A stretch of 5,444 nucleotides of DNA. It comes from CAYQAJ01 sp964415245 (GTDB taxonomy: Bacteria > Planctomycetota > Planctomycetia > Pirellulales > Pirellulaceae). How positions within the stretch are numbered: position 1 is the stretch's first letter; each line of letters starts with the position of its first letter. The notes under the pieces were generated by a model. The model was not told where the DNA came from, did no database searches, and was given only the letters and a program-made list of their open reading frames with translations. Below are positions 1-5,086 of the stretch, one piece after another. Made by a program: the position numbers and the translations under genes. The DNA is taken from contig CAYQAJ010000321.1 of the NCBI GenBank assembly GCA_964415245.1, forward strand, positions 1 through 5,444, given 5' to 3'.

Positions 1-81
1 CGCCCCGACTTGAAACCACGCCAGGACCTCGGAGTCAAGCTGGAGCTCTTTCTTCGTGCGCTGCTTGGACTTATGATGCAA
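1..81 (-). CDS. BrnA-like antitoxin fragment (partial, runs off the left edge)
   Basis: On the minus strand a frame opens at a possible TTG codon (79-81) and runs off the window, giving 27 visible residues. They contain KSKQRTKKELQLDSEVLAWF followed by QVGA. The pattern basic stretch, alternating hydrophobic strand, then L-D-x-x-V-L-x-W-F resembles the DNA-binding ribbon-helix-helix region of BrnA-type antitoxins, where a Gly-rich stretch and a TRIN motif would follow outside the window. Known of the family: BrnA represses its own operon and neutralises the BrnT ribonuclease. No BrnT-like gene is visible on the upstream side of this frame. The start is uncertain: there is no ATG in frame, no clear ribosome binding site, and the frame stays open back to a stop at 184-186. 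It may be a real gene with a TTG start, or a decayed remnant. The family call rests on a short match from memory. Confidence 0.35.
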   Translation of the reverse strand, partial: MHHKSKQRTKKELQLDSEVLAWFQVGA

Positions 82-202
82 TTGGCGTTTTCGCGGTGCG
101 AAAGCAAAGAATGCTGGTACGTGCCAAATCGCCGATTCGAGCGGGGGGCCGCTCGCAGAGCCGAGGTCTCCGCCGTCCGTTTCTCATTGCGGGAGGATCA
201 AC

Positions 203-490
203 GTGTCCGTATCCGATTAGACCGAAACCGATTCGAAGCGAGCTCAGGAGATCTGGTCGGAGTACCAGCAGCACCACGATCTATCTAAGAACGTGGGACA
301 GGCCGCGGGCATGGATCGCCGCTCGGGGCGGATTTGGTTGGGCGAGTCGATCCAAGCCGTGATCGCCCAACGGGATTCAGACGGCAGCGAAGCTCCGTTG
401 CTTTTCGTGCGGGTCGGTTCGGCAACCTACTATCGAAAGGGAGCTTGCCGTGGATCGAGGGCACCGTTTCGGAGGATGGTGTACCGGTGA
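203..490 (+). pseudogene. Decayed small conserved protein, upstream partner of a retropepsin-like protease; amber stop at codon 6
   Basis: GTG at 203 follows an excellent ribosome binding site, GGGAGG (191-196), at a 6-base spacing. The frame reads five codons (V/M-S-V-S-D), meets TAG at 218-220, then stays open to TGA at 488-490 with protein-like content: EIWSEYQQHHDLSKNVGQAA, then G-M-D-x-x-S-G-R-I-W-x-G-E-S-I, A-Q-R-D and F-V-R-V-G-S-A-T-Y-Y-R-K-G. I recall small proteins with this pattern (GQ-x-GID-x-x-SGR-x-WFGES, ending RVG-x-x-YYRKG) encoded just upstream of clan AA aspartic proteases in planctomycetes and other bacteria; their function is unknown to me. After YYRKG the tail (to residue 95) looks random, as if the original stop had been lost, and it overlaps the protease relic in another frame. 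A product could restart at GTG 293 or ATG 311 but would lack the N-terminus. Amber readthrough or a sequencing error are alternatives to a pseudogene. Confidence 0.55.
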
Positions 491-555
491 TCGACGTGGC
501 GGTCGGCGGGCAACTCTGGCGGGCGATCCTTGACACAGCGCAGCGCCAATCATGA
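445..555 (+). pseudogene. Truncated retropepsin-like (clan AA) aspartic protease, N-terminal remnant
   Basis: A TTG codon at 445-447 has AAAGGGA (437-443) just ahead of it and opens a 36-residue frame beginning L/M-P-W-I-E-G-T-V-S-E-D-G-V-P-V-I, then D-V-A-V-G-G-Q-L-W-R-A-I-L-D-T. This matches the first strands of bacterial retropepsin-like aspartic proteases, in which I/V-D-T-G carries the catalytic aspartate and is followed by F-N-G and about 80-100 more residues. Here the sequence breaks exactly after D-T: the Gly is replaced by Ala and the frame ends at TGA (553-555) after Q-R-Q-S. The flap and the rest of the fold are missing, and I could not find them in the other frames before 619. It overlaps the 3' end of the preceding relic in a different frame, an arrangement consistent with a former two-gene unit. 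Any product should have no protease activity. Confidence 0.55.
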
Positions 556-618
556 TCGGATCCCGGAAACGGGCGCTACTTCCGAGGAAGGCGATTCCTT
601 CGCACGGCCTTGTTGCCC

Positions 619-1119
619 ATGACCGACGCACTTTTCTTCGAGCAGGTTCAGGTCGGCCAGCAGTGGATCAGCCCTGCCCGCACCGTCACCGAGACCGACG
701 TGGTCAACTTCGCCTGCCTCACCGGCGACTTCGACCCGTTGCACGTCGATCATGAAACGGCCCGCAACACCGCGTTCGGCAAGCCGATCGCGCACGGATT
801 GCTCGGGCTTTCGCTCGTCGCCGGGCTAAGCATTGCCTGCCCACGGATGCGCACCGCCGCCTTCGTGGCTATTCGCGATTGGAAGTTTTTGAAGCCGATT
901 TTCTTCGGCGACACGGTGCACGTGGTATGCGAAGTGGTCGAGAAGAACCCCAGCGGCCGCCGCCGCGGGCAAATCATCTGGAATCGGCAGCTCGTCAACC
1001 AGCGCGGCGAGGTCGTGCAAGAGGGCATTCTGGAAACGCTTGTCAATCTCGCGCAACCGGGCGGCAAGGCGACCGACGGCTCGCCATCGGCCCGCCCTTC
1101 GACGGAGCCACCGAAGTAA
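619..1119 (+). CDS. MaoC-family dehydratase / (R)-specific enoyl-CoA hydratase-like protein
   Basis: A 166-residue single hot-dog-fold protein, the usual length for stand-alone MaoC-like hydratases, which add water to or remove it from acyl-CoA thioesters in the cytoplasm (fatty-acid or polyhydroxyalkanoate metabolism). The hydratase-2 signature is clear: T-G-D-F-D-P-L-H-V-D at residues 35-44, with the Asp37/His42 pair spaced as D-x4-H, followed by F-G-K-P-I-A-H-G-L-L (53-62) on the central helix. The strand R-D-W-K-F-L-K-P-I-F-F-G-D-T-V (86-100) is also typical. The last 20 residues are polar and Pro/Ser-rich, outside the fold. ATG 619 is chosen because M-T-D-A-L-F-F begins the conserved region; an in-frame TTG at 610 is possible. 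The only Shine-Dalgarno-like stretch, AGGAAGG at 585-591, is too distant to decide. Substrate cannot be told from sequence; the neighbours do not form an obvious pathway with it. Confidence 0.9.
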   Translation: MTDALFFEQVQVGQQWISPARTVTETDVVNFACLTGDFDPLHVDHETARNTAFGKPIAHGLLGLSLVAGLSIACPRMRTAAFVAIRDWKFLKPIFFGDTVHVVCEVVEKNPSGRRRGQIIWNRQLVNQRGEVVQEGILETLVNLAQPGGKATDGSPSARPSTEPPK

Positions 1120-1388
1120 ACGATCGGATTCCCATCGGTCGCATGGAGCGCACTTCTCCTTTGTCCCCGCCTCCTCTGCCGACGAAGCGCCTCGATGCAA
1201 TCCGCCGCACGTCGCTGTCGCCATCGACTGTTGTAGGGGAGAGCCGTACGCTACAATGGAGAGAGTGGGCGGCAGCGATCGCGCTTCACAGGGGAATGCA
1301 TTGTTTCAACGTGACGACTCTCGTCCGTGGCAAGCAAAGCTGCAATCAGGAGAATGATCCCCGCACTTGAATCTCGCGCCCCGCACGT
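1120..1388. other. 269-base spacer between the hydratase and DUF5989 genes
   Basis: No convincing gene of ordinary length lies here. It holds a plausible sigma70 promoter with an embedded inverted repeat (1231-1257) and a 12-codon ORF at 1354-1392 that overlaps the next start codon. The size of the spacer suggests that DUF5989 and the SGNH gene form a transcription unit separate from the hydratase. Confidence 0.6.
1229..1257 (+). promoter_or_regulatory. Putative sigma70 promoter for the DUF5989-SGNH unit
   Basis: TACAAT at 1252-1257 matches the -10 consensus in five of six positions. Upstream, CTGTTG (1229-1234, 17-base spacer) or TTGTAG (1231-1236, 15-base spacer) could serve as a weak -35. 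TTGTAG (1231-1236) and CTACAA (1251-1256) are perfect inverted repeats 14 bases apart that overlap the -10, with the palindrome CGTACG (1245-1250) between them, so the site may also bind a regulator. Transcription would start near 1264, leaving a leader of about 125 bases. This is inferred from sequence only. Confidence 0.4.
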
Positions 1389-1392
1389 ATGA
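1354..1392 (+). CDS. Possible 12-codon leader ORF overlapping the DUF5989 start (ATGA)
   Basis: ATG 1354 opens a 12-residue frame, M-I-P-A-L-E-S-R-A-P-H-V, ending in TGA at 1390-1392. That stop overlaps the DUF5989 ATG (1389-1391) in the classic ATGA arrangement. AGGAG at 1348-1352 precedes it, but only one base separates it from the ATG, tighter than a normal ribosome binding site. The DUF5989 start has no Shine-Dalgarno of its own, so re-initiation after this short ORF is an attractive explanation for how it is translated. It could equally be chance in a GC-rich leader. Confidence 0.3.
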   Translation: MIPALESRAPHV

Positions 1393-1610
1393 CTCACACG
1401 AACAAGTCAAATTCGAGCGGCGAAGAACCCGAGCGCCCGGGCGAGCATGACGATGAGCGTCGGCCGAGCCTGCTGGCCGAGGCCATACACTTTCTCGCCC
1501 ACGAGAAGAAATGGTGGTTGCTGCCCATTATGTTGATGCTGCTGCTGTTGGGTCTGGTGGCATTGCTGGCCAGTCCCGGTGTCGGGCCGTTCATATATCG
1601 CCAGTTTTGA
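1389..1610 (+). CDS. DUF5989 family small membrane protein
   Basis: A 73-residue protein with a polar, acidic N-terminus (residues 1-26, rich in E, D, R, S), then the conserved core S-L-L-A-E-A-I-H-F-L (27-36), the motif E-K-K-W-W-L-L-P-I (39-47), and one long hydrophobic segment (about 43-62) ending P-F-I-Y-R-Q-F. The layout 'SLL-E-x-x-x-FL, KKWWL-P-I, Leu-rich helix, PFIY-x-F' is what I know as DUF5989: small single-helix proteins often encoded beside carbamoyltransferases, SxtJ-like membrane proteins and SGNH hydrolases. Their function is unknown. The basic K-K-W-W before the helix suggests the N-terminus is cytoplasmic. The core fills residues 27-73, so the start could only lie upstream of that; ATG 1389 is the sole suitable codon. 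It has no Shine-Dalgarno, but overlaps the stop of a 12-codon ORF. The SGNH hydrolase follows on the same strand 163 bases later and is the likely functional partner. Confidence 0.8.
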   Translation: MTHTNKSNSSGEEPERPGEHDDERRPSLLAEAIHFLAHEKKWWLLPIMLMLLLLGLVALLASPGVGPFIYRQF

Positions 1611-1681
1611 AACAATCGACCCGTTCTGGCCGGGACGGCGTGCGAGCGTCGGCATCCGAGTTATGCCCGACGCACCGGCAA

Positions 1682-1697
1682 TTCGCGGTCCCGCGAA
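1682..1697. repeat. Perfect 7-base inverted repeat ahead of the SGNH gene
   Basis: TTCGCGG (1682-1688) and CCGCGAA (1691-1697) are perfect inverted repeats around a TC centre, about 77 bases before the chosen SGNH start. It could be an operator or, with only two bases between the arms, a cruciform-like or protein-binding site rather than an RNA hairpin. If the hydrolase began further upstream, at ATG 1663, this would lie inside coding sequence. Confidence 0.3.
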
Positions 1698-1773
1698 CGA
1701 CACGACATTGCATTGGTCGGCAGGGTACGGCTTGGACGACGCATTGACAGCAGTGGCGCAAGGCCCACGCTCA

Positions 1774-3726
1774 ATGACTGCTCGAGACACAACAAAAGGC
1801 ACACAATCGCCTTTGGCGGCCAATCCACACCCGCCGGCCGGCGCCGAATCGAATGCCGCGCGCAACGCAAGCGCGGAGGTGGAAGAAGCGCCCGTCGCCG
1901 ACAGCGGTTCCCTCCTTGGCCGACGCGCCAATTCTCCGAGGAGGTGGCGGCGGTGGCTGCTTCGCGCGATGGGCGTATTACTCCCGTTCGCGTTCGTGCT
2001 GCTGGCCAACGCCACGCTCTGCTGGCTTCACGTCGGCGACGATACGCGGCTCGTGGTCCGCTCCGAGCGCAGTCCCAACGGAGTCTACCACTTCAACCCC
2101 CGCGTCGACGCCGCCTATGCCTCGCTCGATCTGCTAGGTCCGGAACCTCGGGGCTTCGTGCTTCCCAAGCCAAAGGGAACGTTTCGCGTGGTGGTAGTGG
2201 GCGCGTCGTCGGTTGAGGGATATCCCTTTCCCTCGGAGCTGTCGTTCTCGCGCCACCTGGAGTTGATTCTCTCGCGACAGCTTCCGGACCAGAACGTCGA
2301 GGTTCTCAACACGGGAATTGTCGGGCTGAGCACGACGCCGCTGGTCGACGTGGTCACTCGCGCTCTGGCGGTTTCGCCCGATGCCGTTGTCGTGTACGCG
2401 GGGCACAATGAGTTCTACGGAGTGGGGGGCGTGGCCTCGAACGCGCCCCTGAGCCGGTGGGCGATTCACGCGCGTCACTACCGTCTCGTGCAGGTGCTGT
2501 CGGGGCTGTTGGCATCCCCCGAGTCCGACTCGGCGGAGCTGATCACGCGGCTTCCCAGGGAAGTCGAGGTGCCACCCGACAGCCCTCTGGTGGCGTCGGC
2601 CCAACAGCAGTACCGCCGCAATCTGGAAGCCATCGCGGCAGCCTGCTCCCGTGCCGGCGTGCCACTGATCCTGAGCGGGATCGTATGCAATCTGCGCGAC
2701 CAGAGCCCGATGCGCCCATCCAGCGAGACGGCCTTGGCCGACGATTCCGGCAGCGGCGACGAGGACACGGGCCGAAGCGTGTCACTCTCGGACGCGCGCG
2801 CCGTCGAGCTGATGGACGCCGGCTCCTTTGCCGAAGCGCGCGACAATCTGGACCAGGCGATACTTGCCGAGCCCCAAGACGCCGTGTTGCATTACCGCCT
2901 GGCCCAATGCCTCGAACACCTGGGTCGGTCCGATGCCGCGGCCCGCGAATACCAATTGGCATGCGACTATGATGTTTGCCGCTATCGGGCGCCCAGCGTG
3001 TTTCGCGAAATTGCGGCCGACGTTGCCCAAAGCGACAAGTTACATGCGATCCACTTCGTCGATCTCGCGCCCGAATTTGCCGGCGCCACGCAGTTCACGG
3101 CGCCGGGTCACGACCTGTTCATCGACCACGTTCATTTTACCGTCGAGGGCGACTGGCTTGTCGCGACGACGCTCGGCCGCTCCCTCGTCGAACAAGTTTG
3201 CCAGGGATCGTGGCGCGAAAGTGCAATTCCCTCCGACGCTGAGCGAGACCAGTGGCTCAATCTGTTGACGGAAGATCGCGTGGTCTCTTACGCGCTCGGG
3301 TGGATTCTGACCACCGTTTCGCCATTAGACCAGGCGGTCGACGTCGAGCGGCACCGCGAGACGCTCCAGGCGAAGATCGAGTACTATGCGAGTCAGCTTT
3401 CGAACGAGGACTCTGCGTGCTTCGCGTCACTCGACCCGAAGACGCGCGTCAACGACCTGATCGACGGCCTCGGTCGGGCCAATCTCGACCTAGGACTGAC
3501 GCATCACGCGGTCGATTTGTTCGAGCGCGGAAAGCGACGTCGGCCCTGGATGCCCAATTCGTTCGTGTTCGCCGCCGTGTGCTACGAGAAAATGGGACGC
3601 CGCCAACGGGCCATCGAAAACATCGAGCAGTCGTACCATACGACGATGCCGGAAACGGTGCCGCTTCGCGCCGTACAACGCGACCTGTCTCGACGGCTGG
3701 GGCTTCCCGCCGAGCCGGGTTCTTGA
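1774..3726 (+). CDS. Membrane-anchored SGNH/GDSL-like hydrolase with TPR repeats
   Basis: A 650-residue protein. Residues 1-60 are low-complexity, Ala/Pro-rich and end in a basic cluster (R-R-W-R-R-W); one membrane helix follows (about 63-85), so it is a signal-anchor protein with the enzyme probably outside the cytoplasmic membrane. SGNH blocks are visible: V-V-V-G-A-S-S-V-E-G-Y (140-150, nucleophile Ser145), N-T-G-I-V-G (179-184), G-H-N-E-F-Y-G (210-216, Asn212) and D-H-V-H (451-454, the Asp/His of the D-x-x-H dyad). Between Asn212 and Asp451 an insertion carries a TPR pair (about 341-400: A-V-E-L-M-D-A-G-S-F-A-E-A, then L-H-Y-R-L-A-Q-C-L-E-H-L-G). Another TPR-like pair lies near 564-622. 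These enzymes are esterases or acyltransferases on carbohydrates or lipids; the substrate here is unknown. ATG 1774 has a weak GCAAGG at 1758-1763. The frame is open back to GTG 1579, but the residues before 1774 look like no conserved domain. Confidence 0.85.
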   Translation: MTARDTTKGTQSPLAANPHPPAGAESNAARNASAEVEEAPVADSGSLLGRRANSPRRWRRWLLRAMGVLLPFAFVLLANATLCWLHVGDDTRLVVRSERSPNGVYHFNPRVDAAYASLDLLGPEPRGFVLPKPKGTFRVVVVGASSVEGYPFPSELSFSRHLELILSRQLPDQNVEVLNTGIVGLSTTPLVDVVTRALAVSPDAVVVYAGHNEFYGVGGVASNAPLSRWAIHARHYRLVQVLSGLLASPESDSAELITRLPREVEVPPDSPLVASAQQQYRRNLEAIAAACSRAGVPLILSGIVCNLRDQSPMRPSSETALADDSGSGDEDTGRSVSLSDARAVELMDAGSFAEARDNLDQAILAEPQDAVLHYRLAQCLEHLGRSDAAAREYQLACDYDVCRYRAPSVFREIAADVAQSDKLHAIHFVDLAPEFAGATQFTAPGHDLFIDHVHFTVEGDWLVATTLGRSLVEQVCQGSWRESAIPSDAERDQWLNLLTEDRVVSYALGWILTTVSPLDQAVDVERHRETLQAKIEYYASQLSNEDSACFASLDPKTRVNDLIDGLGRANLDLGLTHHAVDLFERGKRRRPWMPNSFVFAAVCYEKMGRRQRAIENIEQSYHTTMPETVPLRAVQRDLSRRLGLPAEPGS

Positions 3727-3961
3727 ACAATCGACGCCAGGAAGGCGTCCAGCCGCCATAGCTGGCCCCCGAGGTGCCGCACAGCGAGTCGAAGCCGGCC
3801 GGAATGATCCCGCAGCGCCAGACCGATCGTCATCGAGCTTATCCAAAAACCATCGGGAACTGGCACATTTTGCGAAGCCTTGACATCCTGCGCCGTTTTC
3901 TCGGACCCCACGGAGCAAAATGTGCCTGTCCCCTTCTCTGGGACGGTTTTTGGATAGGCTC
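3727..3961. other. Gene-free spacer between converging genes
   Basis: This 235-base stretch separates the plus-strand SGNH gene from the minus-strand dinB-like gene. It starts with a small hairpin, GACGCC (3733-3738) with GGCGTC (3744-3749) around a 5-base loop, 6 bases after the SGNH stop. That hairpin has no T-run, so it is at most a weak terminator. The second half is a palindromic repeat element (3835-3961). Positions 3750-3834 hold no recognisable feature; a minus-strand frame runs through, but its content reads like translated repeat DNA. Confidence 0.6.
3835..3961. repeat. REP/MITE-like palindromic element, 127 bases
   Basis: Terminal inverted repeats GAGCTTATCCAAAAACC (3835-3851) and GGTTTTTGGATAGGCTC (3945-3961) match at 16 of 17 positions. 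A second, inner pair is perfect: GGCACATTTTGC (3862-3873) and GCAAAATGTGCC (3915-3926), leaving a 41-base centre. The arms are unequal: the right arm has extra bases (about 3931-3944) between the inner and outer repeats. The right half read on the minus strand contains GGGGACAGGCACATTTTGC, which recalls the REP sequences spread by RAYT (IS200-like Y1) transposases; this is recognition from memory. No transposase is present, so it would be non-autonomous. Lying between converging genes, the long stem could also stop transcription from both sides. Confidence 0.6.
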
Positions 3962-4453
3962 TCAGAACAGCGGCTTGCGCCCCAGCTTGCGGCGCACGAC
4001 GGCCCACTGGCCGGCGTGCATCATCCAGTGCAGGCCTTGCCCGGCGAACATCACGCCCACCGTGGGGGCGAACTGCCGCATCTTTTCCGGCCCGGGCTTC
4101 GCCAGGTCGGCGTCGCTGAGCTTGGCCAGCGCAGCCAGCGTGCCGGCCCGCTGCTGGTCCATCAGCTTCACGTACTCCGCCTTGGTGTGAAAGTCTGCCG
4201 GCTTGTCGCTCTTGGCCGTTTCGGTCGTGTGCTTCTCGGCGAATCCAGCCGGCAGCAGCGGCATCGAGCCGGGACAGACGCTCTCGATCATCTCTCGCTC
4301 CGACGCGATCAGGTGCCCGAGCTGCCAGGCAATGTGATTGGCGCCGGGCGTCGGGCGCACCATGAGATCGGCGTCCGACAGATCTTCGAGGTAACCCTTG
4401 ACGACGAACGTGGGCGGACCGAGCGACTCTTTAATGTGTTCCGCGATGCTCAT
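3962..4453 (-). CDS. DinB/YfiT-like four-helix-bundle protein
   Basis: A 163-residue protein of normal DinB-superfamily length. These are metal-binding four-helix bundles; members include thiol-dependent S-transferases, but this branch has no assigned reaction. The expected metal histidines are all present: His47 in G-A-N-H-I-A-W-Q-L-G-H-L (37-48), and His142 and His146 in L-H-W-M-M-H-A-G-Q-W (141-150). Helix 1 is M-S-I-A-E-H-I-K-E-S-L and the C-terminus V-V-R-R-K-L-G-R-K-P-L-F is typical of this subfamily. ATG at 4453 has a good ribosome binding site, AAGGGAGAG (4463-4471 on the minus strand), which lies within the last codons of the upstream membrane-protein gene; the two genes are only 5 bases apart, so translation is probably coupled. 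The stop codon (3962-3964) directly abuts the palindromic element. It is probably cytoplasmic: there is no signal peptide or membrane segment. Confidence 0.9.
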   Translation of the reverse strand: MSIAEHIKESLGPPTFVVKGYLEDLSDADLMVRPTPGANHIAWQLGHLIASEREMIESVCPGSMPLLPAGFAEKHTTETAKSDKPADFHTKAEYVKLMDQQRAGTLAALAKLSDADLAKPGPEKMRQFAPTVGVMFAGQGLHWMMHAGQWAVVRRKLGRKPLF

Positions 4454-4458
4454 GACTG

Positions 4459-5043
4459 CTACTCTCCCTTGGATGGCAATGGCTGCCTAGCCGGCGAGCG
4501 GACGAATGCCGCCAGCACCAATCCGGCGGCCATGCAGGTGGTGAGATCGTAAAACGCTTGCACCAGTTTCCACTCCAGCGCGGCATACCACCAGATGGCA
4601 TCGCCCAAGTCGACGAGCACCGCCGCCGTCAACCCCACCAGCGCCGCCACCATTACTCTGCTGGCGTAGGTGGGCAGCCCGCGCGCCGAAAGCCGCAGCA
4701 CCATCGCCAAACACGCGGCCGCGGCGACGCACAGCACGAAGCCCATTCCCATCCGCATCGGGTTGGGCATGGTGTCGCCCCCCGGCACAATGTGCACCAT
4801 GGCCACGGGACCCTGCTGGGCAAGTTTCGTCATCGCTTTCGTATCGTCCCGCCGCGCCGGAACGAAGTACGTGCCCGATTGGGGAAAGTGCTGCTTGAGC
4901 GCCGCCCCGGCAGCCATGTCGTCAGCCGACTTCAACCAAGGCGTATAGGGGAGCGACGTCGTACCCCAATACAAAAAGCCCCAGAAGAACATGGCCGCCC
5001 CCGCCAACACGACCGCGACGAGCGTAAGCAAGTACGATTTCAT
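4459..5043 (-). CDS. Four-helix membrane protein of unknown function
   Basis: A 194-residue protein that I do not assign to a named family. Hydrophobic segments lie at about 4-26, 97-117, 127-147 and 162-181. Segment 1 ends in F-F-W-G-F-L-Y-W-G, followed by T-T-S-L-P-Y. Between segments 1 and 2 is a soluble domain of about 70 residues with S-G-T-Y-F-V-P (56-62) and G-P-V-A-M-V-H-I-V-P-G-G (78-89), probably on the outer side because the N-terminus is short with one lysine. The pattern of an N-terminal helix with WG-x-x-x-W, a periplasmic 'GTYFVP' domain and three more helices recurs, as I recall, in uncharacterised bacterial membrane proteins. ATG at 5043 has AAGGGA (5052-5057 on the minus strand) at a normal distance. 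The gene ends 5 bases before the dinB-like start, so the two are very likely one operon. The short tail (after 181) is polar. Confidence 0.8.
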   Translation of the reverse strand: MKSYLLTLVAVVLAGAAMFFWGFLYWGTTSLPYTPWLKSADDMAAGAALKQHFPQSGTYFVPARRDDTKAMTKLAQQGPVAMVHIVPGGDTMPNPMRMGMGFVLCVAAAACLAMVLRLSARGLPTYASRVMVAALVGLTAAVLVDLGDAIWWYAALEWKLVQAFYDLTTCMAAGLVLAAFVRSPARQPLPSKGE

Positions 5044-5086
5044 GGCTGCGATCCCTTCTGCATCCGCACCTGCCCCCGAAGTTCAT

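Noticed and set aside
562..601. Small hairpins CCCG-GAAA-CGGG (562-573) and GAAGG/CCTTC (587-601) before the hydratase gene
   Set aside because: Stems are 4-5 base pairs, expected by chance at this GC content; the second covers a Shine-Dalgarno-like stretch, but that lies too far from ATG 619 to matter.
1744..1749. Perfect -35 hexamer TTGACA ahead of the SGNH gene
   Set aside because: No -10-like hexamer is found at 16-18 bases downstream; the matching position falls in GC-rich sequence next to the start codon.
1579..1773. 65-codon N-terminal extension of the SGNH protein from GTG 1579
   Set aside because: It would overlap the end of DUF5989, has no ribosome binding site and no recognisable content; ATG 1774 leaves a complete anchor plus catalytic domain.
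1407..2015. Long minus-strand open frame (202 codons) across DUF5989 and the SGNH N-terminus
   Set aside because: It mirrors well-supported plus-strand coding sequence, has low-complexity Ala/Arg/Ser content, and shows no domain or ribosome binding site.
3733..3749. Hairpin GACGCC-AGGAA-GGCGTC just after the SGNH stop as an intrinsic terminator
   Set aside because: The stem is only 6 base pairs and no run of T follows, so it does not meet the standard for a rho-independent terminator.
3920..4552. Plus-strand open frame of 210 codons over the dinB-like gene
   Set aside because: It is antisense to a clearly recognised DinB protein; the His/Arg/Gly-rich translation is typical of a shadow frame in GC-rich DNA.
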